From Cyclostephanos tholiformis (taxonomy: Eukaryota > Bacillariophyta > Thalassiosirophyceae > Thalassiosirales > Thalassiosiraceae), in NCBI GenBank assembly GCA_036939975.1, contig JALLPB010001473.1, forward strand, positions 1-15,808: a stretch of 15,808 bases of DNA, given 5' to 3'. Shown one piece after another: positions 1 through 9,106 of this stretch (within the stretch, counting starts at the first letter, position 1; each line of letters begins with the position of its first letter). Under the pieces are notes generated by a model that was not told where the DNA came from, did not search any database, and saw only the letters and a program-made list of their open reading frames with translations. A program made the position numbers and the translations under genes.

Positions 1-550
1 TACGTAGGAAATACCCCCCGAAATGATCAAAAAATGATCCGGGACGATCGTTTCATATGAAATTTTTTGGCCACGACCGAACGATAGGTATCACTCAACG
101 CAATACCAAGTACTAGATCCTACATGGAATATCGAGTATGTCCGAACGGATAAAAAAATATAAAAAAATTCAAAATCAACTTCATACTAGTTCCGAAAAT
201 AGTACGTGGGAAAATTTGACCGCGCAGCATAACAAGAGGTCAAAAAAGTAACACAATCGAAAATTTCCCTTCTCTCCATCCATCCTCCCCCCCCCCCTTT
301 CAGTTCAGAGGGTGTGTCATTACGGCTGTTCGAAATAATATACTATATTGTCAAGCGATGTGTATGTTGTTCTATCGATATATAGAGACAAACCGAATCC
401 CCAAAAATTCGTCCTCGCCCCTCCCTCCTTGGTTCGTATACGGATGTGATATCCGTGTCTCCAATTCATTTTCCTCCCCATACTTGTAAACAACGCCCGA
501 GGTTTCGAATAGGGCCGTCATATATACCCGCACACGCGCGCGCACACACA
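1..550. other. Non-coding 5' flank of the FAS1 gene
   Basis: I see no credible coding region here on either strand. The stretch holds scattered A/T-rich sequence, a perfect 12-bp palindrome at 51-62 (TTTCATATGAAA), a run of 11 C at 287-297, and an alternating purine-pyrimidine tract of CA and CG steps at about 530-550. It probably contains the upstream promoter region and part of the 5' UTR of the gene starting at 615. The transcription start cannot be placed from sequence alone. Confidence 0.6.
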
Positions 551-607
551 AATATATATATATTATCGCCGTGATAATATATATTTATATTTATATATAT
601 ATATAAA
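551..607 (+). promoter_or_regulatory. AT-rich hairpin and TATA-like run before the FAS1 gene
   Basis: A perfect 12-bp inverted repeat (556-567 and 573-584) encloses the 5-nt loop GCCGT. It is followed by alternating AT up to TATAAA at 602-607. The TATAAA lies only 13 nt before the chosen ATG at 615, too close for a conventional TATA box serving that start, so it may be 5' UTR sequence or the transcript may begin further upstream. A regulatory role is inference from position and composition. Confidence 0.3.
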
Positions 608-614
608 GCACACC

Positions 615-3600
615 ATGATCATTAGGGGTAGGCGAGGGAGGACGAGAATCGTCGGGACGTCGATCGTACTTCTCTGCTGCATACTACTATCCCCGGCCGC
701 GTCCGATGCATCCTCGAAGACGGCCGTCGCCGTTCCATCCTCTTCCTCTTCCCCCCACCATGACGAAGACGGGATTCTGAACAGCTACGCCGCGTATCGG
801 GCGTACATGCGCGGAGGCATCGAATATCACGACGACGACGACCGCGATCGTCATCGACGCGACGCGGACGGCGGTCCCGCTCGACGTACTAGCGAGGACG
901 ACGAGGCCGTCGATGGAAACTCGTACGTCGCGATGCCGTCGCATGATCACGACGAAAATGGCGAAAACGATGGTCGTCGTCGTGTTGGACATCGTCGCGA
1001 TCAGATACGATTGGTACCATCGGACGGATCGTCGTCCAAGTCGTCCATGAAGTCGTCCACGACGTGCAGCTGCTCCCCCATCGTATATCACCTGAAATTG
1101 GACCTGTCCGGGAATTGCGATACGAATGACATCAAGGCGAATGGCGGCATACGGGGGACGCTTTGCCTACTCGGGGAGTCGTCCCAAGACGTTAGCGTCG
1201 ATCCGATATTGCCCGATGATGATGGATGCGACGGCGGAGGAGGTCCCTGCGAGGTGCCGCTGCCGAGCGTGGTACCCGCACCTTCCGGGGAGAGCCTCGC
1301 GCCCACATACCTCCCGCACGACGATGTCAACGAGACCGAGACGCCGACGTACCTCGTGCCATTCGACACGGTCGCGCCCACGCCGTCCATCGCTTTGGGG
1401 GGGGGGGTAACGACGATCCCGCCCAACGCTATGCCTCCTCCGCCGACCTACCCACCCAACGTTGTTACGAATCCGCCCGTTATGGCATCGTCCGGGACTA
1501 CCCCGATCCCGATCGTTGGCGCGATGACGACCTCGGCGCCGACGTCCGCTTCGACCTCGATCGGCACATCCGCCATATCGACGATATACGCCGGCGGGAC
1601 CTCGGCGCCGACTCCTATCGGGGACGGTGGCGGCGGCGGTTTAGGAGCCGCCGCCACCACCACCTACTTCCCCACTCCGTCCGAGACTAGCTCGACCTAC
1701 CGTCCTACCTACAACCCCACCGGCGACGGCGCGGTCGTCGATCCGTTCGCGCCTCCCGCCGGGACGGCGTTGATCGACGCCGCGATCGACGGGGGTAACG
1801 GCGGCGGCGGCGACGACGACGTCCCACCCCCGACGACTCCGTCGAAGAGGGAGAGGAAGAAGATGATGCGCACCGCCACCCTCTCGATGGCGGATACGAC
1901 GAACGTGAGGGAGAAACCGACGGCATACCCGACGTTCGCGACTCCATTCCCCACCGACGACGCGACGTACCCCCCCACGTTCGTCGTCGCCGAGTACGAC
2001 GGCGGGGGGGTATGGAAGGGGGGGAGTAGTCGGACGTATGCCTTCCCGGCATCGTGGGCGGCAAGGCCCACGGCGGAGCCGTCGACGAGCGGGGGCGCCA
2101 TCATCGAAGGCAGTGCGGGGGACATGCGTCTCCTCGAAAGTCGGGGATCGTCCTTTTCGTCGACGTCGTCGGGTTTCGACGGATGGACGTCCGTGCACCC
2201 CAACGACGAATTCTTCGTGCGTTTCCCGGAGTTCAGATCGAGGCAGGTGGAGATATATCGTTTGAGGAATCCCGGCGGGATCGTTCGAGGCCTCGATCGT
2301 GGTACCGATTCGAGGGCCACGGTCGGGAATGGAAATAGACCCCCCCGTCATCGCGATCTCATGAGGGATGCCGGACCACCGACGGATCGTCAGGGGGACG
2401 ACGGGGGCATGACCATCGCAGACATCGCATCAGCGAACGACGATTTCTCGATTTTGCTATCCGCGGCGACCGCGGCGGGCTTTCGGGACATACTCGCCGG
2501 CTCGGAACCCATGACCGTATTCGGTACGTTGATGCAATTCATCATTATTTTGTCTCGTTTTTATTCTACCTTCGCTGCCTCGGGCATGCCCCCGAATTTT
2601 CATGGACCGAAACTCATCCACGATTTTTTCAAATCTCACGGCGCGAAAGCACCGACCAACGCGGCGTTCGAGGCCCTCCCGGATGGCATGCTCGATATGC
2701 TCCTCCTCCCCGAGAACGTCAGCATCCTCCAGGACGTTCTCAAGTACCACATAATCAGCGGCGCGATCGCGAGCGCTGACTTTCGAAGTGGCGACTACGT
2801 GACGCTCCAGGGCGGCGCCGTCAACGTGGAGACGTCCGACGCGGGCATCAAGGTGGATTATGCCCAGGTGCTATACCCCGACATATCCGCGAGCAACGGC
2901 ATCGTGCACGTGATCGACTCCGTGCTCCTTCCGCCCATGGAGGACGAGGAGACTACCGACGTCTCCGGTGGTGACGAAGTCTCCGACGTCGCGACGTCGA
3001 CCACCGTGGCGACCGATATCCCCGGCGACGATGGAGCCACCGTCGTCGTCGACCCCGGTTCCGTCGATCGCATCGTTTCGGCGCAGTTCCTCGAGATGGA
3101 TACGTCACCCGACATGAACATTATCAACCAGGACGATACGTACATCCTCATTTCGCAAGCGGATACGGGCGACGATGGCAAAGACATGACGCTCTCCTAC
3201 ACGTCGGTGAGCGCCAACCTCGACCCCGATGTCGCGCTCGATGATCAGCTGGGATTGCTCCCGGGTGGTGTCATACTAATACTCGTTGGACGGACGACAA
3301 GTGGGGAGATCGTAAGGAATAGGCTCATGTGGACGTACACGATGGGATGCGGAACGGATGATGTCACTGTGGAGGCGGGGGAAGGGTTGGGTTGGGCGAT
3401 ATTCGTGAGTTTATTTTTTTGTACCGACACACATCTCATCATTAATTGCCATACATTCATCCAACTAACTCGATGCAATGTATCAGGATAAACTGGAACC
3501 AGCCCGAGAGGAATTCTGCCCCGCCTCATCGCCGACTCCGTCTCCGGAATTAAGCAAACCATCTGGACCTAGCAGCAAATCGGGCAAGCCGCACAAGCCC

Positions 3601-3927
3601 GCGTCCTCTTCGGGTTCCTCCGACTCCGCATTTTCCATGCCTCACGACGGTAGGCTCTTGGAAAAATTCGACTTTGACTCTCATGCGAAGGTAGCAGGCA
3701 AGATGGGCAAGAGCCAAAGAAGACGAATAGAACAACGCAACCACGAACGATACCACAAGAGGAAACAACAGCGGTCGTCAAGTCAACAGATTGAAAACGA
3801 TAATACAACGGAAGAGATCACGCTCAACGTTTTCGGGAGGAGGATATCAAGGCAAAAAGAAGCTCGTAGCTCGGGCAAGTCATTGGGAAAGAGTCCGAGG
3901 ACAAGGAGTGTGTCATTGGATTCATGA
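615..3927 (+). CDS. Secreted fasciclin (FAS1) domain protein with Pro/Thr-rich region; three exons
   Basis: Proposed exons are 615-2523, 2650-3404 and 3487-3927, giving 1034 residues. The ATG at 615 follows a good context (CACC) and opens a signal peptide: an Arg-rich start, then a hydrophobic core at about residues 14-30 ending near AASDA. Next come an acidic/His-rich stretch, a six-Cys segment (C151, C153, C168, C184, C205, C212) and a Pro/Thr/Tyr-rich region at about 220-510 with PTYxP-like units. A FAS1 domain occupies about 599-733: it starts TIADIASAN, contains the H1-like TVFAPTNAAFEAL once intron 1 is removed, and ends NGIVHVIDSVLLPP. A beta-rich segment of unknown type and a Ser/Lys/Arg-rich basic tail (about 890-1034) follow. 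FAS1 proteins are usually extracellular adhesion or matrix proteins. No C-terminal membrane anchor is seen, so secretion to wall or matrix is inferred. Both splice junctions are GT-AG and keep the frame. Exon 1 could hide a further in-frame intron, for example near 2010-2070. Confidence 0.85.
2524..2649 (+). other. Intron 1 of the FAS1 gene, 126 nt, phase 1, stop-free
   Basis: The donor is GTACGT at 2524 and the acceptor is AAAG ending at 2649, preceded by a T-rich stretch. Read unspliced, the FAS1 domain is interrupted by 42 residues that fit no FAS1 domain. Removal joins TVF to APTNAAFEAL with an Ala codon split G/CA, restoring the family's conserved first motif exactly. The length is a multiple of three and there is no stop in the reading frame, so naive ORF calling reads straight through it. 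Confidence 0.85.
3405..3486 (+). other. Intron 2 of the FAS1 gene, 82 nt, phase 0
   Basis: The donor is GTGAGT at 3405 and the acceptor ATCAG ends at 3486, with a T-rich run just after the donor. Unspliced reading stops at 3489-3491 after an unlikely hydrophobic, Cys-rich stretch. Splicing joins GWAIF to DKLEPAREEFCP and opens 147 more codons to the TGA at 3925-3927. The composition downstream (Ser/Pro/Lys-rich) continues a plausible secreted tail. Alternative: the gene stops at 3491 and the 3487-3927 frame is a separate exon, which is less likely because no good start exists there. Confidence 0.75.
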
Positions 3928-4160
3928 TTGATGAGCTGTTGTTGCGTCTCTCACAACGCATTATATCATGCAATATTTTCACCTCCAATTCATTTAGTTT
4001 GTTTTGTACGTACAAGTGATAGAACCTAAGCTGATGCATATCTCAATCTTTTTCATAACAAAATTTGAGTCTAATGGAATTGTAACATTTTAGATTTCAA
4101 CTGTTATGTTGATGACCAATTACTAGAGAGGAATTAAGAGGTTGACTATCGTACTGACTC

Positions 4161-5475
4161 ATGACCATGAACGAAAAAGGGAGCGAGGGAGGGGACTTCA
4201 TTTACAACGGGGAGACGAATGATGACACTCGTCGGCATGGACTCGTGTTGAAGTCCATCCATCTATCAAGGCAATTAAGAACGATGCATTCTTATGGTGT
4301 TAACAGCTGGACAATGTTGTTATTGACCATGGGCTGGAGGAGAATGGGGACGAGGCGTTTTACGAATGCACGCCGCTTCAACACATAATTGTTTCTCCCA
4401 CCCTCATGATGAATAAGGAGAGAACATTCTCTCGCTGCTCGCTGCTAACATCAGTGAATCCTGGGGAGGAACTGGAGGAAATTGTTGAGGGGTTGTTTTG
4501 TGACTGCACATCGCTGCTTGACATTTTTGTCACCCCCGCTATCTCATTGCTATTGGTTGATGATTGTCGAGCTTGAATCAAGGTGATTAAGGAAAGAGCA
4601 TTTGGTGTTTTTCTTCAGCTGACTACAGTATGTCTAAGCGAGGGGCTGGAAATGATTGGGATGCAGGCCTTTATGGAATGCACGTCGCTAGGTGCAATCG
4701 TCATCCCCTCTGGCATCAGGGTGATTATGAAAATGGTATTCAGTGATTGCTCACAGTTAACAACTGTAAATTTTACTTGCAAGAGGTTGGAGGAGAATAT
4801 GCACATCACATTTGGTAGATGCACATTGCTGCAATGCAAAGTTATCCCCCCTGCCGTCGTTACAGCTATTAAGTATGGGGCATTCTATCGGTGCACACAG
4901 CTGGCAACTGTGATTCTTGGCAATGGGCTGGAAGAGATTGGAGATATAACATTTAGTGAATGCACATCACTTCCACACATTGTGATCCCTCCTGCTGTCA
5001 TTATGATTAGAGAGGATGTAGTCTATCAGTGTGCACAGTTGGTGACTGTGAATCCTGGAAGGGGCTTGAGGAGATTGGGAAGGCGGCAATTCAAAATTGC
5101 ACATAGCTACATGTAATCATCATCCTCCACACCATTGCTACGGTGATTAGAGTGAGGTCATTTGGTGGTTGCATTCAGTTGATGACTGTGGTTCTAGGCC
5201 GGGGGCTGGAGAAAATTGTTTGGGGCAGATTGCTACGTGAAATTGTCGTCCCTTCTCTCATCAGAGTGAAAGGGGAGAGGGGAGAGGGGATATTGTATGC
5301 ACTCTCAGTTCACGAGTATTTATCTTGGAGTGGGGCTGGTGGAGATTGGAAAGAAGGCCTTTTGTGAATGTACATCACTTTGTTGTATTGTTTTTTCAAA
5401 GATTGCTCTCAGTTGACAAATGTGATGTTCTGCAATGATATCGAAGATTTTTTGTTTATAGAGTCGATGCAGTGA
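4161..5475 (+). pseudogene. Decayed BspA-type leucine-rich-repeat (LRR_5) gene
   Basis: Repeats of about 23 residues of the LRR_5 pattern (GLEEIG..AF.ECTSL..IVIPP) run through the stretch. They occur in pairs, so the TGCACATCG-type unit recurs at 4367, 4505, 4679, 4820 and 4961 (steps 138, 174, 141, 141 nt). The N-terminal start-like segment (DFIYNGE) is in one frame, then the repeats switch frame near 4250. In-frame stops are TAA at 4301 and TGA at 4574. A 1-nt loss near 5060-5075 shifts the frame again, with TAG at 5104. Later repeats are partly deleted near 5228 and shift frame again before ending at about 5475. LRR_5 proteins are usually surface or extracellular binding proteins and are abundant in diatoms, but no product is expected here. 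The longest intact piece is 4583-5116. Alternative: unrecognised introns hide some breaks, but the shifts fall inside repeats. Confidence 0.8.
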
Positions 5476-6027
5476 CAAGATCCCTGACATATGAGTGGGG
5501 GCATTGAGAGGAGGATGGGCATCGGGGATGGTGGATGAGGAGGATGGAGGATGTGAAAGGGTGTTGAAAGGATGCATGGGCGGGTGGTCTTTTTTTGCTT
5601 ATTGGTCTCTGATATGGTCAGTGATCGTTTTTGATCCCGCCATTTTCGTGATATTTTTTTGAATTTCAAATTAATTTCGCACCTTCCTATTATCTATTCC
5701 ATCGTCGATACCATTCAAAACTATGCTACGAATTCCAAGATTGAAGAGATACGAGGGTGTAATTACACTTCTTATCATCACATTATGGGAGGCTTCTCCT
5801 ATCAACACAAAACACAACTTAACGGATCACTCACAAAACATGGTACGATGGTAAACAATTCCTTTCCTTTGAACAAAAAAGTCGATATTCTCCCCCACCT
5901 CCCTACGCGCGGATGATCGTGCTCTTGCGTTCCATCCATTACTCTCACATTATTACATCTCTCGGCCGCACTCACAACACAGACATACATATATTTCGGG
6001 CTCATTTTGGCGTGCAGTGGCGTGTTA
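5476..6027. other. Non-coding spacer between LRR pseudogene and hydrolase gene
   Basis: I see no supported gene. 5490-5580 is strongly purine-rich on the + strand (G/A clusters such as GGAGGATGG). From 5590 the composition becomes T/A-rich. Short ORFs on either strand show no recognisable domain or coding-like composition. Confidence 0.5.
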
Positions 6028-6264
6028 ATGTCAACCACCAACTTCCCATCGTCCTCGTCCGTCGTAGACATAATCATCGTATTACTGAACTTGATAATCC
6101 TCCTGCTTTGGTTGATAATTACCCATCATCACATTGGTAACATCGTTCACTTCTCGAGGTGGTACATCGGCGCGGGACCCGCCAACAACGCCGACGCAGA
6201 TCGTCGCAAGTTGCTTGCGCCATTGCCGTTCGGTATCGCCAACGGTAGGTGGGCCAGGTTTTAA
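6028..6264 (+). CDS. Doubtful small ORF with one membrane segment
   Basis: From ATG 6028 the frame encodes 78 residues. A Ser/Thr-rich start is followed by a strongly hydrophobic stretch (VVDIIIVLLNLIILLLWLII), then HHH and a basic, Ala-rich end stopping at TAA 6262-6264. I recognise no family. A donor-like GTAGGT at 6245 could instead end a first exon here, but I find no convincing next exon, since the hydrolase has its own conserved start at 6392. It may be chance coding capacity in the 5' flank of the hydrolase gene. Described because the hydrophobic run is striking. Confidence 0.2.
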   Translation: MSTTNFPSSSSVVDIIIVLLNLIILLLWLIITHHHIGNIVHFSRWYIGAGPANNADADRRKLLAPLPFGIANGRWARF

Positions 6265-6275
6265 TATATATATAC
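6264..6275 (+). promoter_or_regulatory. TATA-like tract upstream of the hydrolase gene
   Basis: An alternating AT run lies about 120 nt before the hydrolase ATG at 6392. If it acts as a TATA element, transcription would start near 6295-6310 and give a 5' UTR of roughly 90 nt. This rests only on position and base composition. Confidence 0.3.
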
Positions 6276-6391
6276 AATACATACATACCGCGCCTTGAGA
6301 AGTGGGGAGTCGATAACGAGAAGGGAAACGAAAGATAGGGCGTACATCGAAAAGGTAGACGAGGAATCCATTGCAGCCCTATAAAGGAATC

Positions 6392-8385
6392 ATGGGCAAC
6401 GCGGTGATATCCAGAATATTGTTCCAACCCCCCACCCCGCCCAATCCGATATCGTACGCGCGGACCAGCAACAACGGCGACGACGCCACTACGACAGGCG
6501 AAGGAAGCACAACCGACCGGGAGAGGATCGAGACCATCAAGCGCACGCTGATCAAGAACGAACGGCACAACATATCCGTTACCTACCTATGGCTGTATTC
6601 GGACTCGAACGAGCACGAGAGGAGGCGGGATGCTCGCGATGATTGCGGCGCGGGGGGGGGAGGGGGGGGGGGGGAGTTCGAGGGATATGCGACGAATGCC
6701 GCGGGGTATAATCTGATACCCGCCGTGCACATCGTGCACAAGAGGCACAGCGCGAAGTACACGCTGTTGTATTCCCACGGTAATGCCGAGGACCTCGGAC
6801 TGATATCGCCCTTCCTTAGCGACCTCGCCCGATTGCTCCAGGTCGACATCTTGTGCTACGATTACTCGGGATACGGCGTAGGGATCGACGCGGATTACGT
6901 GTCGGAATTCTTCGTCGGGTACGATAGGGAGATACGCGAGTGGCGCGATTGGCGAACCTCGGGCGTTTGTCGTAACGACGACGGTGCCGATGAAGTCGAC
7001 GACGATATCGACGACGTTGCATCCGCAAAAGACGATGTTAGCCTCGTCGGTAGCATCGTCGGTGGCATCGTCGGTGGCATCGTCGGAAGTGGCGGCGGCG
7101 GTGGGGGCGGCGATGGCGGCGTCGTCGAGGTCATCGCCCGAAACGGTCGCGCGTGTCGTTACACCAGGGGATTGTTCGTGGCACCGATTGTACATCCTCG
7201 GGGCGACGGGATATCGATGCCACCGGAGGACCTCACGTCGATCGACGAGGATGGGGACATGACGGAGGAGGACGCGCATCGCGGGTACGACTTCACGTAC
7301 CCGTGTAGCTGGAGTAATAACATAGGACGGGGATGTCTCGAAGATGCCGCCATCGTCGCATCCTCCTCGCACGATGGGTCCCGTCGTCTCACGTCCAACC
7401 CCTCGGATGCACCCGCCTCGACGGTACCGCCATCCCCAACGGAAGGGGGGGAGGACGACGACCTACGGGTAAGGCGTCAGCTATCGCGCTGGTTATCGTC
7501 TCGGCATCATTGGATCCCGCCCACATTGTCCGAGACGAATTGCTACGCGAATATACACGCGGCTCATCATTACCTGACGAGGGTGGCGGGGGTACCGCCG
7601 CGTCACGTGATACTCTACGGCAAGAGCGTCGGTAGCGGACCCACATGCTGGCTGTCGCAGCGATTGTGCCGCGGCGTAAACGCCGTCGACGGGAATGGGA
7701 TCGCGATGGACGACGTCAACGATGGCAGCGATAACGACGACGGATGCGGCATGGCGAACGGCATGTGCAGTAATTTGTTGGCGGAAAGTCGGGAGCCACG
7801 GGGGGGGAGGTCCGGGAGGGGGGATAAGTCGGGATGGAACGGGAGGACGGCGGCCATCGCGCCCGGGGGGGTTGTATTGCACAGCCCGTTCCTTTCGGTG
7901 ATACGCGTGATGATCGATTTCGGCTTCACGACGATCGGCGATCTTTTCCCGAACGTGGATCGTGTCGGCGATTTCACGTGAGTTGATTGTGCCGGAGGGG
8001 ATTGATTCGTGTATAATGAGTCCCTCCTCGTCCCCCTCTCCTTCTTAAACGTGCTTACTGCCGACCATATGTCCATTGCGTCTCACGTCGGAAAACAAAC
8101 ATGATATCGCTCCCCATCTTTTGTCATAAACTGTCTTTCATCCAGGTGTCCCGTATACATCATCCACGGCAGCAACGATGCGATCGTACCCTTCTACCAC
8201 GGTGAAACGCTTTTCCAGAATCTTCCGGGCCCCACGAAGACGGTGCCGTTTTGGGCCCAGGGCGCCGGCCACAATAATATCGAGCGGGACATGTCCACCG
8301 CTTTCATCAAGAGGCTCCTGCAGTTCATCCGCCAGTGCGATAGGATCAACGAGCCGAGACGGACAAGTCGAAAGAAGGCACAGTT

Positions 8386-8421
<36 letters not shown>

Positions 8422-9106
8422 ACCACAGCAAGTACAGTATTTAAGGCAGGGCGACAGTGTAAACATCCACAGTCCTGCCGCCATCGCCCGACCGGGCTAT
8501 GTTGGATACGCCACCAAAGTTCTTGGTCCTCAGGCAATTGCGTCGCATCATGGCACGAGTATTAAGACTGCGCAGGAAATGATGAGCAGTAAACCGAGCA
8601 AACAACGCAAGAGGAAAGGTACGCTCGTCATGAGATCTTCTCACAATCAGGCGCCGACATCGCCACCTGCTCCGCATCTCCCCTCTACGCGCAGTCAGCA
8701 CTTAACCAATCAGGGTGGTGGCGGCAATGCCCATTGGACGGGCATCGGCAATGACAGTGTGTCGGTGACAGCCAATCAGATTGCATGCACGCCACCCTCG
8801 CAATCAATGGCAATCAATCAGCAGCAATGCCACATGGTCGCAAGCTCGGACAAGGCGTCGCATCATTCGCAATTTTATGTTCCGCACAACAATATCGCTC
8901 CTTACGATCGTTCTAGCCTGAGCATGCCAAGCGCGCCGTTATCATCCCCCCCTTGTTCACTCTATGATCGTTCACAGTCCCTATTGCAACAGAATGAGCG
9001 GGTTCGAAAGCAAATACACCTGCAACTACAGCGGGATCAGCAACAGCATCATCTGTATCAGCATCGGCAGCAGCATCATGTGCAAGTGCGAGTGCATGAG
9101 CAATAA
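6392..9106 (+). CDS. ABHD17-like alpha/beta hydrolase (probable acyl-protein thioesterase) with large inserts and Gln/His-rich tail; two exons
   Basis: Exons 6392-7977 and 8146-9106 encode 848 residues. The ATG at 6392 gives MGNAVISRILFQPPTPP, matching the MG...F.PP.PP opening of plant and protist ABHD17-like proteins; no ATG lies upstream in frame. Hydrolase motifs in order: HGNAEDLG (oxyanion region, H129), DYSGYG (157-162), nucleophile elbow G-K-S-V-G with Ser412, LHSPF (496-500), HGSNDAIVPF with Asp540, and GAGHN with His571. The triad is complete. Human ABHD17 enzymes remove palmitate from membrane proteins; that substrate is only inferred here. The core is about 300 residues in the family, but here two low-complexity inserts (about 172-383, acidic and Gly/Val repeats; about 429-490, Asp/Asn/Gly-rich) split it. 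A 250-residue Gln/His/Ser-rich tail follows, with 12 Gln at 610-621 and a basic KQRKRK cluster at about 681-686. The Cys-rich N-terminus of animal homologues is absent. Confidence 0.88.
6652..6674 (+). repeat. Near-homopolymer G run in the hydrolase coding exon
   Basis: Nine G, one A, then thirteen G encode a Gly stretch between the N-terminal strand and the HGN motif. The frame is the same before and after, so the assembled length is compatible with function. The run could form G-quadruplex DNA and is a likely site for slippage or base-calling error. Confidence 0.8.
7048..7092 (+). repeat. In-frame 12-nt microrepeat encoding Val-Gly-Ile-Gly units
   Basis: About three copies of a 12-nt unit (GGTGGCATCGTC with variants) encode GSIVGGIVGGIVG, followed by a Gly run, within the first large insert of the hydrolase. 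The unit is coding in all copies and probably varies in number between alleles. Confidence 0.7.
7978..8145 (+). other. Intron of the hydrolase gene, 168 nt, phase 2
   Basis: The donor is GTGAGT at 7978 and the acceptor TTTCATCCAG ends at 8145, preceded by a pyrimidine-rich stretch. Splicing forms a Thr codon (AC/G) and joins VGDF-T to CPVYIIHGSNDAIVP, bringing in the catalytic Asp and His that exon 1 lacks. Unspliced reading stops at once with TGA at 7979-7981. The family's order of motifs makes this junction secure. Confidence 0.92.
8387..8422 (+). repeat. CAG trinucleotide repeat encoding poly-Gln
   Basis: Ten uninterrupted CAG codons (8387-8416) and two CAA codons encode 12 Gln just after the hydrolase fold ends. 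The neighbouring codons continue Gln-rich (PQQVQ). The pure CAG tract is a slippage-prone microsatellite. Confidence 0.9.

Noticed and set aside
687..2351. Several long minus-strand and alternate-frame ORFs over the first exon of the FAS1 gene
   Set aside because: They lie opposite a GC- and CpG-rich coding exon where stops are rare in all frames; their Arg/Pro/Gly-rich translations show no domain, and the + strand frame has a signal peptide and FAS1 domain.
5802..6568. Minus-strand ORFs at 5802-6077 and 6119-6568
   Set aside because: No recognisable domain, no splice pattern linking them, and the right part overlaps the hydrolase start.
6587..7882. Minus-strand ORFs over the hydrolase exon (up to about 260 codons)
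   Set aside because: Shadow frames of low-complexity, CpG-rich coding sequence. The + strand carries all hydrolase motifs in order.
3487..9106. An operon-like or coordinated gene system linking FAS1, LRR and hydrolase
   Set aside because: The genes are eukaryotic with introns and separate flanks, the middle one is a pseudogene, and no shared function is evident.
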